From positions 585,067-649,066 of the forward strand of contig NW_001799288.1 of assembly GCF_000165425.1 (NCBI RefSeq): a stretch of 64,000 nt of DNA, written 5' to 3'. Within the stretch, counting starts at the first letter, position 1. The number at the start of each line of letters is the position of its first letter. The translations under genes were made by a program, and so were the position numbers. Below, piece after piece: positions 12,111 through 23,315 of this stretch. The notes below the pieces were generated by a model that saw only the letters and a list, made by a program, of their open reading frames with translations, was not told the origin of the DNA and did not search any database. This stretch comes from Paramecium tetraurelia (taxonomy: Eukaryota; Ciliophora; Oligohymenophorea; Peniculida; Parameciidae).

Positions 12111-13371
12111 ATGTAATAAAGCGAATAGGAACAATAAAAGGAGTAAGTAATTGCTCAAAATGAGATTCCTGATTTAATTATCAATCCTTATGAAGTGGTG
12201 AACAATTCCAAGAAGTAAATTGACTACGATAAGTTGATCCAATCCTTCGGTTGCTAGAGAATCGACCAAGCTCACATTGATCGAATATAAGCCTTAACTT
12301 AAAAACCTGTTCATCATTACTTAAGACGTGGCATTTTCTTTTCACATCGAGACTTAACCCAGGTATTGGATGCCTATGAAGCTGGCAAAGGATTCTATCT
12401 GTACACAGGCAGAGGACCATCTGGAGACTCAATGCACGTGGGCCATTTGATGCCATTCATATTTACTAAATATTTGTAGGAAGCTTTCGATGTGCCAGTA
12501 GTGATTGAATTGTCAGATGATGAGAAGTTTTTCCATAAGAGCGAAACAACATTGGAGGAATATCAACGATATGGATATGAAAATGCTAAAGACATTATAG
12601 CATGTGGATTCGATGTTAACAAAACATTCATTTTCTTAAGTTCCTAATATGCAGGTCACATGTATCACAACATTTGTAAATTCCAACATGCCATAACCTA
12701 TTCATAATTGAGAGGAATATTTGGTTTGAATGAATCCGATAATTGTGGAAAAGTAGCCTACCCAGCAGTTTAAGCAGCTCCATCCTTGTCCTCCTCATTT
12801 AAACACATCTTTGGAAAGGATGAAGTGATGTGTTTAGTCCCACAAGGCATAGACCAAGACCCTTACTTCAGAATGACAAGAGATGTGTGTTATAAACTAA
12901 AGGTTCCTAAAACTGGATGCATCCACTCCCAATTTCTGCCAGGACTTCATGGATTCGGTACCAAAATGGGAACTACAGATCCAACATCAGCTATATTTTT
13001 AACAGATACTCCTAAGGAGATTGAAGAGAAAGTGAATTATTAATTAATTGATTTAGATCAAAAAACATGCTATGTCAGGTGGTGGTATGACCAAAAAGGA
13101 ACATCAAGAGAAAGGTGCTGATCTTACTGTTGATGTCCCATATCATTATTTGAGATTCTTCCTTGAAGATGATGCTCGTCTTGAAGAAATCAGAGTCCAA
13201 TATGGAAAGGGAGTCATGATGACTAGTGAAGTCAAGAAGGAATTGATTACAGTGATTACTAAGATAGTAACAGAACATCAATAGAGAAGAGCTCTTGTCA
13301 CAGACGAGATTGTGTAAAAATTCATGGAATTGAGACCCTTAAGTAACTATCCACCTAAAAAGAATAATTGA
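12111..13371 (+). CDS. Cytosolic tryptophanyl-tRNA synthetase
   Basis: 411-residue class I aminoacyl-tRNA synthetase that charges tRNA-Trp with tryptophan. Eukaryotic-type features: [19 protein letters not shown] (the HIGH region), [35 protein letters not shown], then HAMSGGG in the C-terminal part. A 25-nt intron at 13032-13056, unusually starting GTG, restores [12 protein letters not shown], and the model closes at 412 codons. The start is an ATG followed by a Gln-rich leader that reads straight into the conserved part. The KMSKS-type loop is KMGTT rather than the usual KMSAS, which could affect ATP handling or simply be a ciliate variant. Confidence 0.93.
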
Positions 13372-13402
13372 GATATAATAAAATAAAAAAATAATTATTA
13401 AA

Positions 13403-14472
13403 ATGCTCACTGGCAAAGAAGAATTAGATAAAATGAACACCAAAGTAACATACTCATTTATTATTTCTAAGAGTGGTAAAGGGAATGCTGAAAGTGAAGA
13501 ATTGCCTTAATATCTAAGATCTTCATATTCCCAAACTTATTAATAATTGGAACCAACTAAAATTCTCAAGGGGAAAAAAGTAAATCTCATCACTAATTAG
13601 GTGTTTCCATAATTTGCTTACGGGAATTCTCATGAGGCTCCTACCTATTTTAAATTGTCGAACTCTTTGGTTTGTCGAGAAAGTTATGACAATCCTTATA
13701 TCAAGACTAAAGTGCCTCCATTAAGCAAGTTAGACTCTCTCAAGGGAAGCACTCTCAATAATTATGAATTTTATAATATTTCTGATTAGAGATTCACGAA
13801 TCGAAAACCTACAGGTTACATTACTAATAAAATAACAGAGTATAAAATTAATCTCAACATTAAGTACGATTACAAATTAGGTTAAAATTGTATAAAAACC
13901 ATTCAATGATGACAATGGCTAAATCTTTACTTTTGAAAGTGCTTACAAATCCATCTAAGATAAATTATTCAATAGAAAAAGAGGTATCCTTTAATCTTTT
14001 AAAATAAGAGCTTTTCACAGATTTTGTTGAGAAAAATGATTTACTTAATGTCTATGGACCATTAAATATGAGAACCAGACCAAAAGAATTCAGAGAAGTC
14101 AAAAATTATGCTTTGGATTCTGAATAACTCAAATTATTGAAGGAACAGAGGTCCAGGCAACAAATCACTCCCACCAATAGAAGTGGGTTCACTGATCTCA
14201 TTAAAACTGTTAGATTGCCCACCATTTCTAAAATGCAAGGATTGGATACAGATAAATATTATAACAAAGATTAAAATTATCTCAATTAATTATCTAATTC
14301 AATTATCGTCGAGAAAATCGATCAGAATATCAAACATAAAAATAAAACTCTCTAAAGTTTCAATAAAAATAAACGGTTTATCAAACACAACACAGAAGAC
14401 ACTGAAAATATGTAAGGAATTATTGACATATTTGAGAAGCATTTAGAATTTGAAAAATAATATAATGGGTGA
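13403..14472 (+). CDS. Hypothetical basic protein
   Basis: 339 residues from three exons. A 25-nt intron in the IT|DTITNQV region and a second 25-nt intron near 13985 both end in AAG; removing them gives exactly 340 codons. The product is rich in Lys, Asn and Tyr with a phosphorylation-site-like Ser/Thr content, including MRTRPKEFREV and RSGFTDLIKTVRLPTISKM. There is no transmembrane segment or recognised domain. It starts 32 bp after the tRNA synthetase stop on the same strand and converges with the next gene, leaving 26 bp between stops. Confidence 0.68.
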
Positions 14473-14498
14473 AATATAATTAAAATTATACATTTAAT

Positions 14499-15274
14499 TC
14501 AAAATTGATCAGTGTAATAACTTAATTGCTCCTTTAATCTCTATATCTTACAGTCCTTTTTATTTAATGCTTCCTCAACTATAGATTCAAATTTCGTAAT
14601 ATCAGCGAAATGTTACTATTTCAAATTCTAAAGCTTCTCTTCATAATGTTGTTTTAGCTGTTGATTTTAAAGCTTTAGTTATTCAATCTTATCATAAGCT
14701 GATTTCTTTTCCTCCTCTAAATTTATTAACAGGGTCTCAATTTAAACTAATTTATTGCTAAATTCCTCTGATTATTGAAGTGATTTATAATTTTCTTCCT
14801 GCAAAAAGTGAAGTTGCTCAATCAATTCATTTTAATTTTCTTGAGCTTCTTACCTTTAACATTATGCTAATTGTAACTATAGATCCTTTTTATCCTGCAA
14901 AATCTTATCTATGAACGCTACATATTCCTATAATATAGTTTGGAATTCATTTTTTTGTTTCAATAGATCAGCCTCTAATTTAGACTTCCTAAATAAATTT
15001 GTACAATATACATTTCCAATTTCATTTAGATTATTGTTTCCTTCAGTTTACGATTTTCTAGAGTCAAGTTATTCTCTTCGGTTAAATATGGTTATGCTCT
15101 TTTCGTTTGCATCTATGGTACTTCTACGGAGGTTTCTAAATTTTCGTCTGTGGGATGAGATTCCCATAATTTTTGGGTTAACTCTTAGTAAAATTTTTGG
15201 TCATTTGAAAATTAACCTTTGGAAATCAACGGATGAACATCTGGAGTCTTATTCTTTTTCAATTAGGAATACAT
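14499..15274 (-). CDS. Coiled-coil protein
   Basis: 250 residues, one intron at 14989-15011, exact codon count. After an N-terminal head (MYSQLKKNKTPDVHPLIS...), most of the protein is heptad-rich and charged: ENRKLKETIIQMKLEM, then long Glu/Gln/Lys/Leu stretches to the C-terminus, consistent with a two-stranded coiled coil. The start is fixed by an in-frame TGA four codons upstream. It lies only 9 bp downstream of the stop of the preceding minus-strand gene. The plus-strand ORF at 14911-15291 in the standard code is an antisense shadow. Confidence 0.75.
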
Positions 15275-15283
15275 TTATTTATT

Positions 15284-17268
15284 TCAGTTAAAAAAAATTA
15301 TGTATAATAACATCATTTTCTTCTCTACACATTTTTAAGAATTATATAGATCCACTATTTTTTCTAATCTAGCTCTGCGTTATGAATTTTATAATACTTA
15401 TCTGTAATCCACATTGAAATCTTTTAAGTATTTACAAAATTAATATGTTTCAATTCCGTCCTTTTACTATTTTATAATACTCATTATAGTAGCTAAATAT
15501 TCAGGATTCTTTTTTCCAATCTGTATAGCGAGATTCGAATTCAGAATTAGATTCAAAACACCATGTCTCTGATATCTTTCGATTTATTATAAAAGTCGAC
15601 CACCAAAGATCTAGGCTTATAATTCTGTTAAGTTATTTTTATTTGCTAAACGATAAACATCTGATTTTTTGTAGGAAAGACAATCTTTTAGAAGATTTAA
15701 AGATTTAACATCATTCAACAATTTAAATAAATGTGGCAAGTACCTTTCTTAATAGTGAGTCTTTTTCATAAACTCTATTATAATAATAGGAAACAAATCT
15801 TTGAATATTTGTTAATCTTAATATTGGAAACTTAAAATTTCATTTATCATTTTTATTGGATTATCTTTGATTTTTTTATTTAAGTGACCACTCAATTTAA
15901 GTTTAAGTTTTTCATTCTTGGTTACAGCATATGAGTGGAGGGGACGAGCAAATGCATTCTCCTCATTTAAAAAGGAATCAACTTCCTATTCACATATAAA
16001 CCTCAAGTATAGAAGACCATTTTCTGGAAAGGAAAATTCACAGACTTATCTTACATAATCAGAAAAGGTACTCAATTTTTATCTAGAGTTAACAGTTAAT
16101 GTTAATTTGTTTAAACTTAAAAAAATCTGAGACACTTTATTAGCTTAAAAGAGCGAATGCTGATTAGTTTCTAATGATAGCCTTTAAATAATTTCATCAA
16201 TTAATTTTTCAACCTCTTATGCTGTACAAATCTATTCTAAATTAATTAAAAATTATTAAATAAAATGTAAGGATATTTTTTAAGGTCTCAAACTTAGTTG
16301 TTTAAACAAAAATTCTTTAATTTTGATTTCTAATACTGGATAAACATCAACAGGTAAAAATTGGTAATTTTATATTAATGATATAATAGTGTGTTCATCC
16401 ATTACGTTGAGGGTATCGGTTAAGAATTATCTCATTTTAATGAGAATAGGGTGTGATTCTAAATATGGGTTAAAATATTAATATTTCATCTTAAGTAACA
16501 TAATGTAAAATGTGGTTACTTACTAGAAATCGTAATAGAATGAATTAGCGTCATAATGAGAAATACAGAATTCAATTAAACTGGAATTTAGATATTTCTT
16601 TTTTTAGGATTTCATCATTTCACATCTTATTATAAGAATCACTTCCATTGAGGAAAGAGGTTCAGCCTATAATCGATCTTCCACCAGTTATTGAATTTAA
16701 GGCAATTACATGTTTAAAACTTAGGAATCATACCAAATATTAATGTAATGTCTAATACTGAAATCAGTGCAGTTTTGTAATATCTTATTTAGATTGTTTG
16801 CTAACATTTTATCATCCAAATTTTGAAGTAATGATGATTGACCTTTGACCTAATATTTAGATTTGAAGCAAAGCAATTCAAGTAAATCAATGGGAGTAAG
16901 TTGTTCAATTTAGTTATTTAATAGTATTGCTATATCACCCATTCCTTTGCGAAATATAGGTTCATTTTCATAATATTTTACAGAATTCAAGAAATGAGCA
17001 ATGATGCGAATTGTCAGTAATGAATGTTATAAGCTAAATATATATTTATTCTTGTTAAATATATCTATCAAGGTTTTAGGATCTACATGTTCACTAATGA
17101 GTGTCATCAATTCTTATTCATTTTATACAACTTTGACTTCCTCTTTTGGAGAATCGATAATATCTATGTCATCATCTGATTCATTCTCAAATCCATCACG
17201 AGTAGAGAAATTTATAAAACTAGTTTGAGTAGAAAATCTCTATTTCAATAATGTTCTTAAAATTATCA
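15284..17268 (-). CDS. Putative mitochondrial helical-repeat protein
   Basis: About 650 residues. The N-terminus MIILRTLLKQRFSTQTSF is basic, amphipathic and Ser/Thr-rich like a mitochondrial presequence, followed by an acidic linker and then repeated short Leu/Ile-rich helices. The style is that of octotricopeptide/HPR-like organellar RNA-binding proteins of ciliates and apicomplexans, but no RAP or PPR motif was identified, so function is open. The frame appears continuous, although the span is not a multiple of three. One short intron was therefore probably missed. It starts 23 bp downstream of the PDI stop on the same strand. Confidence 0.65.
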
Positions 17269-17291
17269 TAAATATTTTTAATATTTATTTT

Positions 17292-18810
17292 TCATTTTGT
17301 AACAATTGTATTATTTCTAACAAACTCTAAAACTGATTCCACAGTTCTACTATCTCCTTTCCAAGGAATAGCCTTTCTCTATTTATCGGCAGCTCTAAAC
17401 AACACAACATCTGGATAGGAATGAGGTTGATAAACGTCAGAAATTTCATTGTCAGGAGCATTTATTTGAGCTACGACGATGTTAGGATTATCTCTCAATT
17501 CATAAGCAATTTGATCATAGAGTGGTTTAAATTGTTTGCAATGTCCACACCATGTAGCATAGAATTCAAGTAAAACATCCTTCTTGCTTTTGATAACTTC
17601 TTCCTCATAATTCAATGCTACAACTTTCTAAGTGAATAATATATATAATATGATACCCTAACATAAGTGTTCTCTTAAGTGTAATCAGGGACTGGTTCAG
17701 ATTTGATGAATTTCTCAATTTTGCCTTATCTGAAATCAAAAATGAAGTTCTTGATTCCTTTGACAGTAAAGTCGGGTCCATTGTATTTGTATTTTAATCC
17801 TTAATTCCAAGCTATGATCTTGGGGAACACATTGTCATCTGCTCCAAGTTAATTCAATTAATCGAAAAATTTTTCATCGGTGATTTTTGCGAATGAAAAT
17901 TGATATGTCTTCTTAAACAATTAGGCTGTTTCAAGGAATGCTTTTTCAGCTTTGATGGATTACTCATCTAAACTGCTGAATAAAATAAAGGCAGGAGTAG
18001 CTCCAGAATAAACGAGTTTTTCTGATTACTCATTTAATTATGGTACATCAGGCAATTAATTTTGTAATAAAAATCTTTCAATATTTTGTTTTGTGAATGC
18101 TTGATTGAATTGCTTTTTCTCTGAGATTTCTTTTGAATAATAATACAATCTTCCTGGTTTACCAATGGGGAAAAGATATGAGAAGGCAAATGCGGCATCT
18201 GAATTTGTCTTACTCATCTCGAAGAAGGTCCAATAATTAGGATCGTTGATATTGTTTTCTGATCCTTAATAGAAGAGTACAACATCATTGTCATTCAAAA
18301 ATTGATTGAATTGATCTTATGTCAAGATCTCGGTGGGATTTGGCCCATTGACCAACTAAAATAATATAGATTATATTTATATACCTATAACATCCATTAA
18401 AGTATGGAATCAGCACTTCTTTACCCAGTAAATTGAAAAGGCTTACCATCAATGAAAAAGATGAAAGTGGGGAAAGATGAGATTTTGAATTTTTCAAGAG
18501 CATATCTATCTGGGTCTCTCTGTGAATCGTAAGCAGCACAAGCAATAGAGTGCTTAGATGCCTTATCGGTAAGTTGTTGATATTCAGGAGCAAATTATTT
18601 GCATGGAGCACACCAAGATGCATAAAATTCAATTAAAATCAAAGGATGGCCTGATATCAAAGTGTCAATGTTAGTGGGCAAAGCAGTTATTGGCTATACC
18701 ACTGGCTAGGGTGGCTCAACAGTTTATGGATTCTCCTCTTATGCTGGTGCTTCTGTCGGGTCTTATGCTAAGATTAAAGCAATGAAACAGAATATTAGGC
18801 TTAATTTCAT
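17292..18810 (-). CDS. Protein disulfide isomerase
   Basis: 486-residue thioredoxin-fold oxidoreductase of the secretory pathway, catalysing disulfide formation and isomerisation. A signal peptide (MKLSLIFCFIALILA) is followed by a Pro-rich linker and the first thioredoxin domain (EFYASWCAPCKQFAPEY). Two non-catalytic domains and a final domain with EFYATWCGHCKQFKPLYD follow. Introns at 18356-18384 and 17628-17656 (29 nt each) give exactly 487 codons. The order a-b-b'-a' is canonical. The first active site is CAPC instead of CGHC. The protein ends in NNTIVTK without a KDEL-like retention signal, so ER retention is uncertain. Confidence 0.93.
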
Positions 18811-19791
18811 TATTAATTATTAATTCATGAACACAGTTGGAGATTAAAAATACAAAACTATTTCAATCAAAGCTTCTCTATATAGAGTAAGGGAAGGAAA
18901 GAATATAAAGAGAATAAAAGGAATTTATGGAAAGAAAATTACATTAAAAAATATCTTTGTTTATTTCACCAAGAAAGAAATATAATAAAATACAATATTT
19001 AAAAAAATATACGCTTATAAATTAATAAACTATTGTGACCAAGAATATGAAATATAATTTCTACAACAATTCTAATAAAGGTTTTCTAATATTATTTTTC
19101 TCATATTCATTAACATGTTGGAGTGACAATTCCGTAATTCAAAGTGCTATTTCTGATTTAGTGATAAGATGACATAAAAACCAGGCAGTTCTAAGTAACA
19201 ATAATCATAAAAGTTAATAATCTTTACCATATACAAGCAGGCATATTGATGTTTAATTCAAGTATGAGTTTATTTGTACTGATTAATTGGATGGGATACA
19301 GCTCGAAAATAAAGTAGATCAATTTAATCTTTTGAAAAAATAAAGTTAGAAAAATTATGGAATTTGAAAAACTAATTTATCGCTACAAAATATCCACAAT
19401 AATGTTCGACACGGCAGAGTATTAATTACTTATAAACATGTATCTAAATCTAAAATGATATGACTTTCTAGGAATTAGATAAGATGTGTAAATCTATGAA
19501 AACTAAGTTAAATTAAAAAGAGAGTCTAGATTCATTTGGATATCTAAATTTTATAGGAGAATTCTATCTTATCACTTGATAATTAATATTTTTTCAGTAT
19601 ATACTCTTGTTATCTAATTATTTCTTGATACCCATATTCTTATCTGAACTTTTCTGAAGGATAGAGTAACAAGATTTCAATGAGAAAAATATGAAATAGA
19701 AGGCAAACAGAAGAAAATAATAAAAACAAATCTATTCACTTGATATTCGATTTATATATTTATTATATTATATTAACTATTTTTGAAAATA
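18811..19791. other. AT-rich intergenic stretch
   Basis: About 980 bp between the divergent PDI and CFAP45 genes. No convincing frame, RNA gene or repeat was seen. It is longer than most gaps in the window and may contain promoters or decayed sequence. Confidence 0.45.
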
Positions 19792-21434
19792 ATGGTATAT
19801 CATTCATATTATTATCTCTTAGAATAGCAAACTCAGTGGGAAGATTAAAAAGCCTCCAGTTATTGAGGAAATATAAAGTAATATTATCAATTTAAATTTA
19901 GTTAAGCCCAGAACCGAAGAATAGATATAATCAGTTGCAAAAAATGTAAGGAATGGAGATGTGTCTAATCCGGAAGTTGTCCTCATTGGGGAAGCTGAAT
20001 TATAAAGAATGAAGGTATTACTTGTATTTTATATATTTTCAGAATAATGCTATCATAACGACCAAAGAAGAATAATTATACTAAAAAAAATTGCTTGAGG
20101 AATAAAAAGAGAAGTAGATGGCTGCAGCAAAGGCTAAAAAGCAGAAAATGTTACAAATGGAGGAAGAAAAGAAAAGATAAGTGCCTCTTTCAACTCAGTA
20201 GGAGGAAGATAAGGTGGTCAAAGATTCACTTCTTGCAAGGGTAGAATATGGTTTTTATTCTTTGATAGGCAGCAGAGATCATGAATGAATAGATGGATGA
20301 TGTTAAGGAAATGAACAAAATGGTTATGTATGCAAAATGTGTAACTGTTCGAGACAAGCAATTATACGAGAAGAAAGAACTTCATGAATAATATAAAGTA
20401 TAAGAGAAACGTAAGGATTTGATGATGGAAATTGAAAGACTCAAATCTATTAAATATCATGAAGAAAAAGATAAATAAAGAAAAGTTGAATAAAAACATG
20501 GTCATGATATTATAATTGAATAAATAAAGGAGAGAGAACTTATTCGTTTGAAAGATAAAGAAGAATAAGAAAGAGAAGGTTAAGTCATGCTTAAATAAAT
20601 CAAATAATTGCAAGTCGAAGAATAATAGAAAGCTATGCAGAAGAAGGTTACTTAATAAAAGGTTTAAGAAGAGATCTTAGAGGCTAATGATAGAGCTATT
20701 TTGGTTAAAGAGAAGAGAAAGTTGGAGGAAAGAGAGGAAGAAGAAATGATCGTTAAATACAATTTGTAAAAGGCATAGAAAGAAGCAGAATTGTTGGAAG
20801 AGTAAAGAAGAATCAAGGAAGAAAAAGAAAGAGAAGTTTAGAGATTAAGAGAAATGCAAGAAAAAGCATAAGACAGATAAGCTGAATTAGATGCTTTAAG
20901 AGCCAAAAGAGCAATGGAATAAAATGAAAGATAAGCCAGAGAAAAGGAAAGAAAGGAAGCAGAGTGGAAAATGAAATTGAATCATGAGGTCCATGAAGCA
21001 AGAAAATTATAACAATATGAAAAACAAGAAAGATTAGAAGAATAGGTACATAACTTTATTAACTTTTATTTAGGCTAGATTAGAAAGAGACGAATTTTAG
21101 AGAGTCATATAGAAACAAAAATAAGAGAGAGAAAATGAATTAAAATTACATCATGAAAAAGAAGCATTAGTAAAGAAACATGCAGATGAACTCAGGAAGT
21201 AGATATCTCTCAATGAGGAAAAAAGAAAATAAGAAGAAAGAGACAAGTATTATGTTATAACCTAATTTTAATTTTAGATTGGAAGAAGGTAAAAAAATTA
21301 GAGATAAAATGTTAAATGAGAAGAAATTATTGGAAAATATCAAAGAAACTAAATTAAAGACATTAAATGATAACGCTATCCCAGATAAATATAAAGCAGA
21401 ATTATCGAGGAAAAAAATTAATATATAAATTTGA
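19792..21434 (+). CDS. CFAP45: CFAP45, ciliary doublet microtubule inner protein
   Basis: 499-residue, almost wholly alpha-helical protein of motile cilia, located inside the B-tubule of axonemal doublets in other species. Diagnostic region: EIMNEQMDDVKEMNKMVMYA, then KCVTVRDKQLYEKKELHEQYK, MMEIERLKSIKYHEE and IIIEQIKERE. A long Arg/Glu/Gln TPH-type helix runs to the C-terminus. Five introns (28, 28, 28, 28 and 31 nt) give exactly 500 codons. The first exon is only the ATG: intron one is 19795-19822, directly after the start codon. The CFAP45 match is strong by motif order and length. Confidence 0.9.
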
Positions 21435-22730
21435 ACAAAATTCATTATTCATCAATTTAATTGGGTTCTTACTTCGTAAATTTCTTCAGCTCATCCACAA
21501 CTATATCAATTAGTTCTTTTCAAGTCTAATTTTTTATGATTGTGTATAATAACAGTTCTATAATCAATATCTCCATATTTTTCAGTAGAAATTATTATTC
21601 CTTCTCTCTTCATCAAATCCTTATTATTCTTATCTCAATTTTAATTCTACTTCTTAATTTTCTTTTCCCTTCTGGATAGATATAAACACTTGTTGAGTAT
21701 TAGTAGTTTCTGCAAATAATTGTTTTTTATTAATTTTCTTTTTTTCTATCCTTATAAGCTCTTTTAATTGAGACTGCACAAAGAGAAATTAATTTTGGAA
21801 TGCTCACTTAAATATTATTATCATCTTTCTTGAATAAAAATTCTCTTATACTTAAGACTATATATTAAATATTTGTTTAATCTATTTTGGTGATCCAAGT
21901 AGCTGTTCACTAATCAATTTAGCCTTTATGACATTATTAATTCTATAGCAAATTACTAATATAAATTTGCTTAATAGTCCATTAAATGTGATTTATAAAA
22001 TGTATTTCCTTGAATCATTTGAAAAATAAATTCATTTTCAGCTCCTCTAATACTTTGAGTAATTGTTTAAGGTAACAGAATTAATTTTATTATTTCATAA
22101 TATAAATTATTTTATTTTACTTAATCAATTTATTAAAAATTCGCTTAAGTTTTTTCTTGCAGATTAATAGTTTTGGGCATTCATTTCTAGAAATTTATGA
22201 TTCTCCATAGCTCAAATTGCTTTCAAAAGCCTTTTTCGCGTGATTTTTATAATCTTTGTCTATCTTAGAACAACAATATTATTATTTTCAATATATTTTT
22301 AAACAAAGAATACCCTTTGAATATAAATATGATCTATTTAATTTACCTTAGGTTTGCATTAAAGACTTAGCCCAATTCAAACAATTTATCTTGGTATATC
22401 TACATATGATCATCATATGATTTGGCAGTTCTAGTCCAATAATTTAGATGTTTAAGAAATATTTGTATCCAAGAATTTCAGGATTTTCTTAAGTTCATTC
22501 CAAACTCTAAACAATGGCTTACATTCTTTTTTTAAATTTTTCCTTTTATTTATTTATTTAATCCTTTATAATTTTGTGGATCAATTTATTTTTCTCTTTT
22601 AGGAGCTATTCTATATAAATAAATTTATATATGTTTTTGAAGCTAAAAATTTATTGTATCTTTCAGATTTGTTAAAGTGATCTATATAAATAGAATATTT
22701 TTTTAATTTTCTTTGTTAAATATTAAGTTT
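21435..22730 (-). pseudogene. Unresolved or decayed multi-exon gene
   Basis: Minus-strand stretches are clearly protein-like, for example KHLNYWTRTAKSYDDHMQIY near 22400 and KDYKNHAKKAFESNLSYGES near 22240. A GIIISTEKYGDIDYRTVII stretch near 21570 and an acidic tail near 21450 also read well. They lie in different frames, with a TGA where Trp would fit near 22490, and no intron set joined them all. No family was recognised. It may be a pseudogene or a gene whose splicing was not deciphered. Confidence 0.35.
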
Positions 22731-23267
22731 ATGAACAAACTGAATAAAAAGCAGCACGTTCAAAATTTTGCTTCTGAAATATATAGTAACGAGATTTTAA
22801 TGCTTTTTATTATTGCTAATACGTATGTAACTATGTAATCAATACATGAGGAAAGTAGGCTATTTTCAATTTACATAAATTTAATAGAATTCGATATATT
22901 AGATGATCTTACTATATATTTTGTAAATTGCATTTCCAAAGTTGATGGATTGTTTTTTCTCTTCACTCAAAGAGAACAATCAAACTATCCACGTTTTAAT
23001 TACATATTGAAAAATTAATCTGGGGCTAGTGAAAATTTATTCAATTTAATGGAAATGAAAAAGGTCAATAAACTATGGTTATGTTATTAATGGATGGGTT
23101 TCTCCTAAGTGGATTTGATACCTATCATAGAAAATATAAATAATGTTCATAGCATTATAAAAGAGAATTTGATGAGATTGAAGAATATTAATTAGTCAGA
23201 AAATCCTGAAACTCTGGCATAAGAAGTCTCAATAATTATCTCAAATATCTAAAGAGTACTCAAATGA
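22731..23267 (+). CDS. Hypothetical helical protein
   Basis: An intronless frame of exactly 179 codons (178 aa) from ATG to TGA in the ciliate code. The N-terminus is basic with a moderately hydrophobic stretch (residues 20-35). The rest is Ile/Leu/Asn-rich and alternates helices, including a Trp-containing MKKVNKLWLCYQW element. No domain is recognised. It converges with the large minus-strand gene, 48 bp between stops. The length of the open frame and a composition unlike the flanks support it. Confidence 0.55.
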
Positions 23268-23315
23268 AATCTTTAATATTTATATTATTTTCATTTCATT
23301 TGTTTTAACTTTTCC

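Noticed and set aside
14911-15291. 126-residue plus-strand ORF
   Set aside because: Antisense to the coiled-coil gene, which has an exact exon structure and an upstream in-frame stop.
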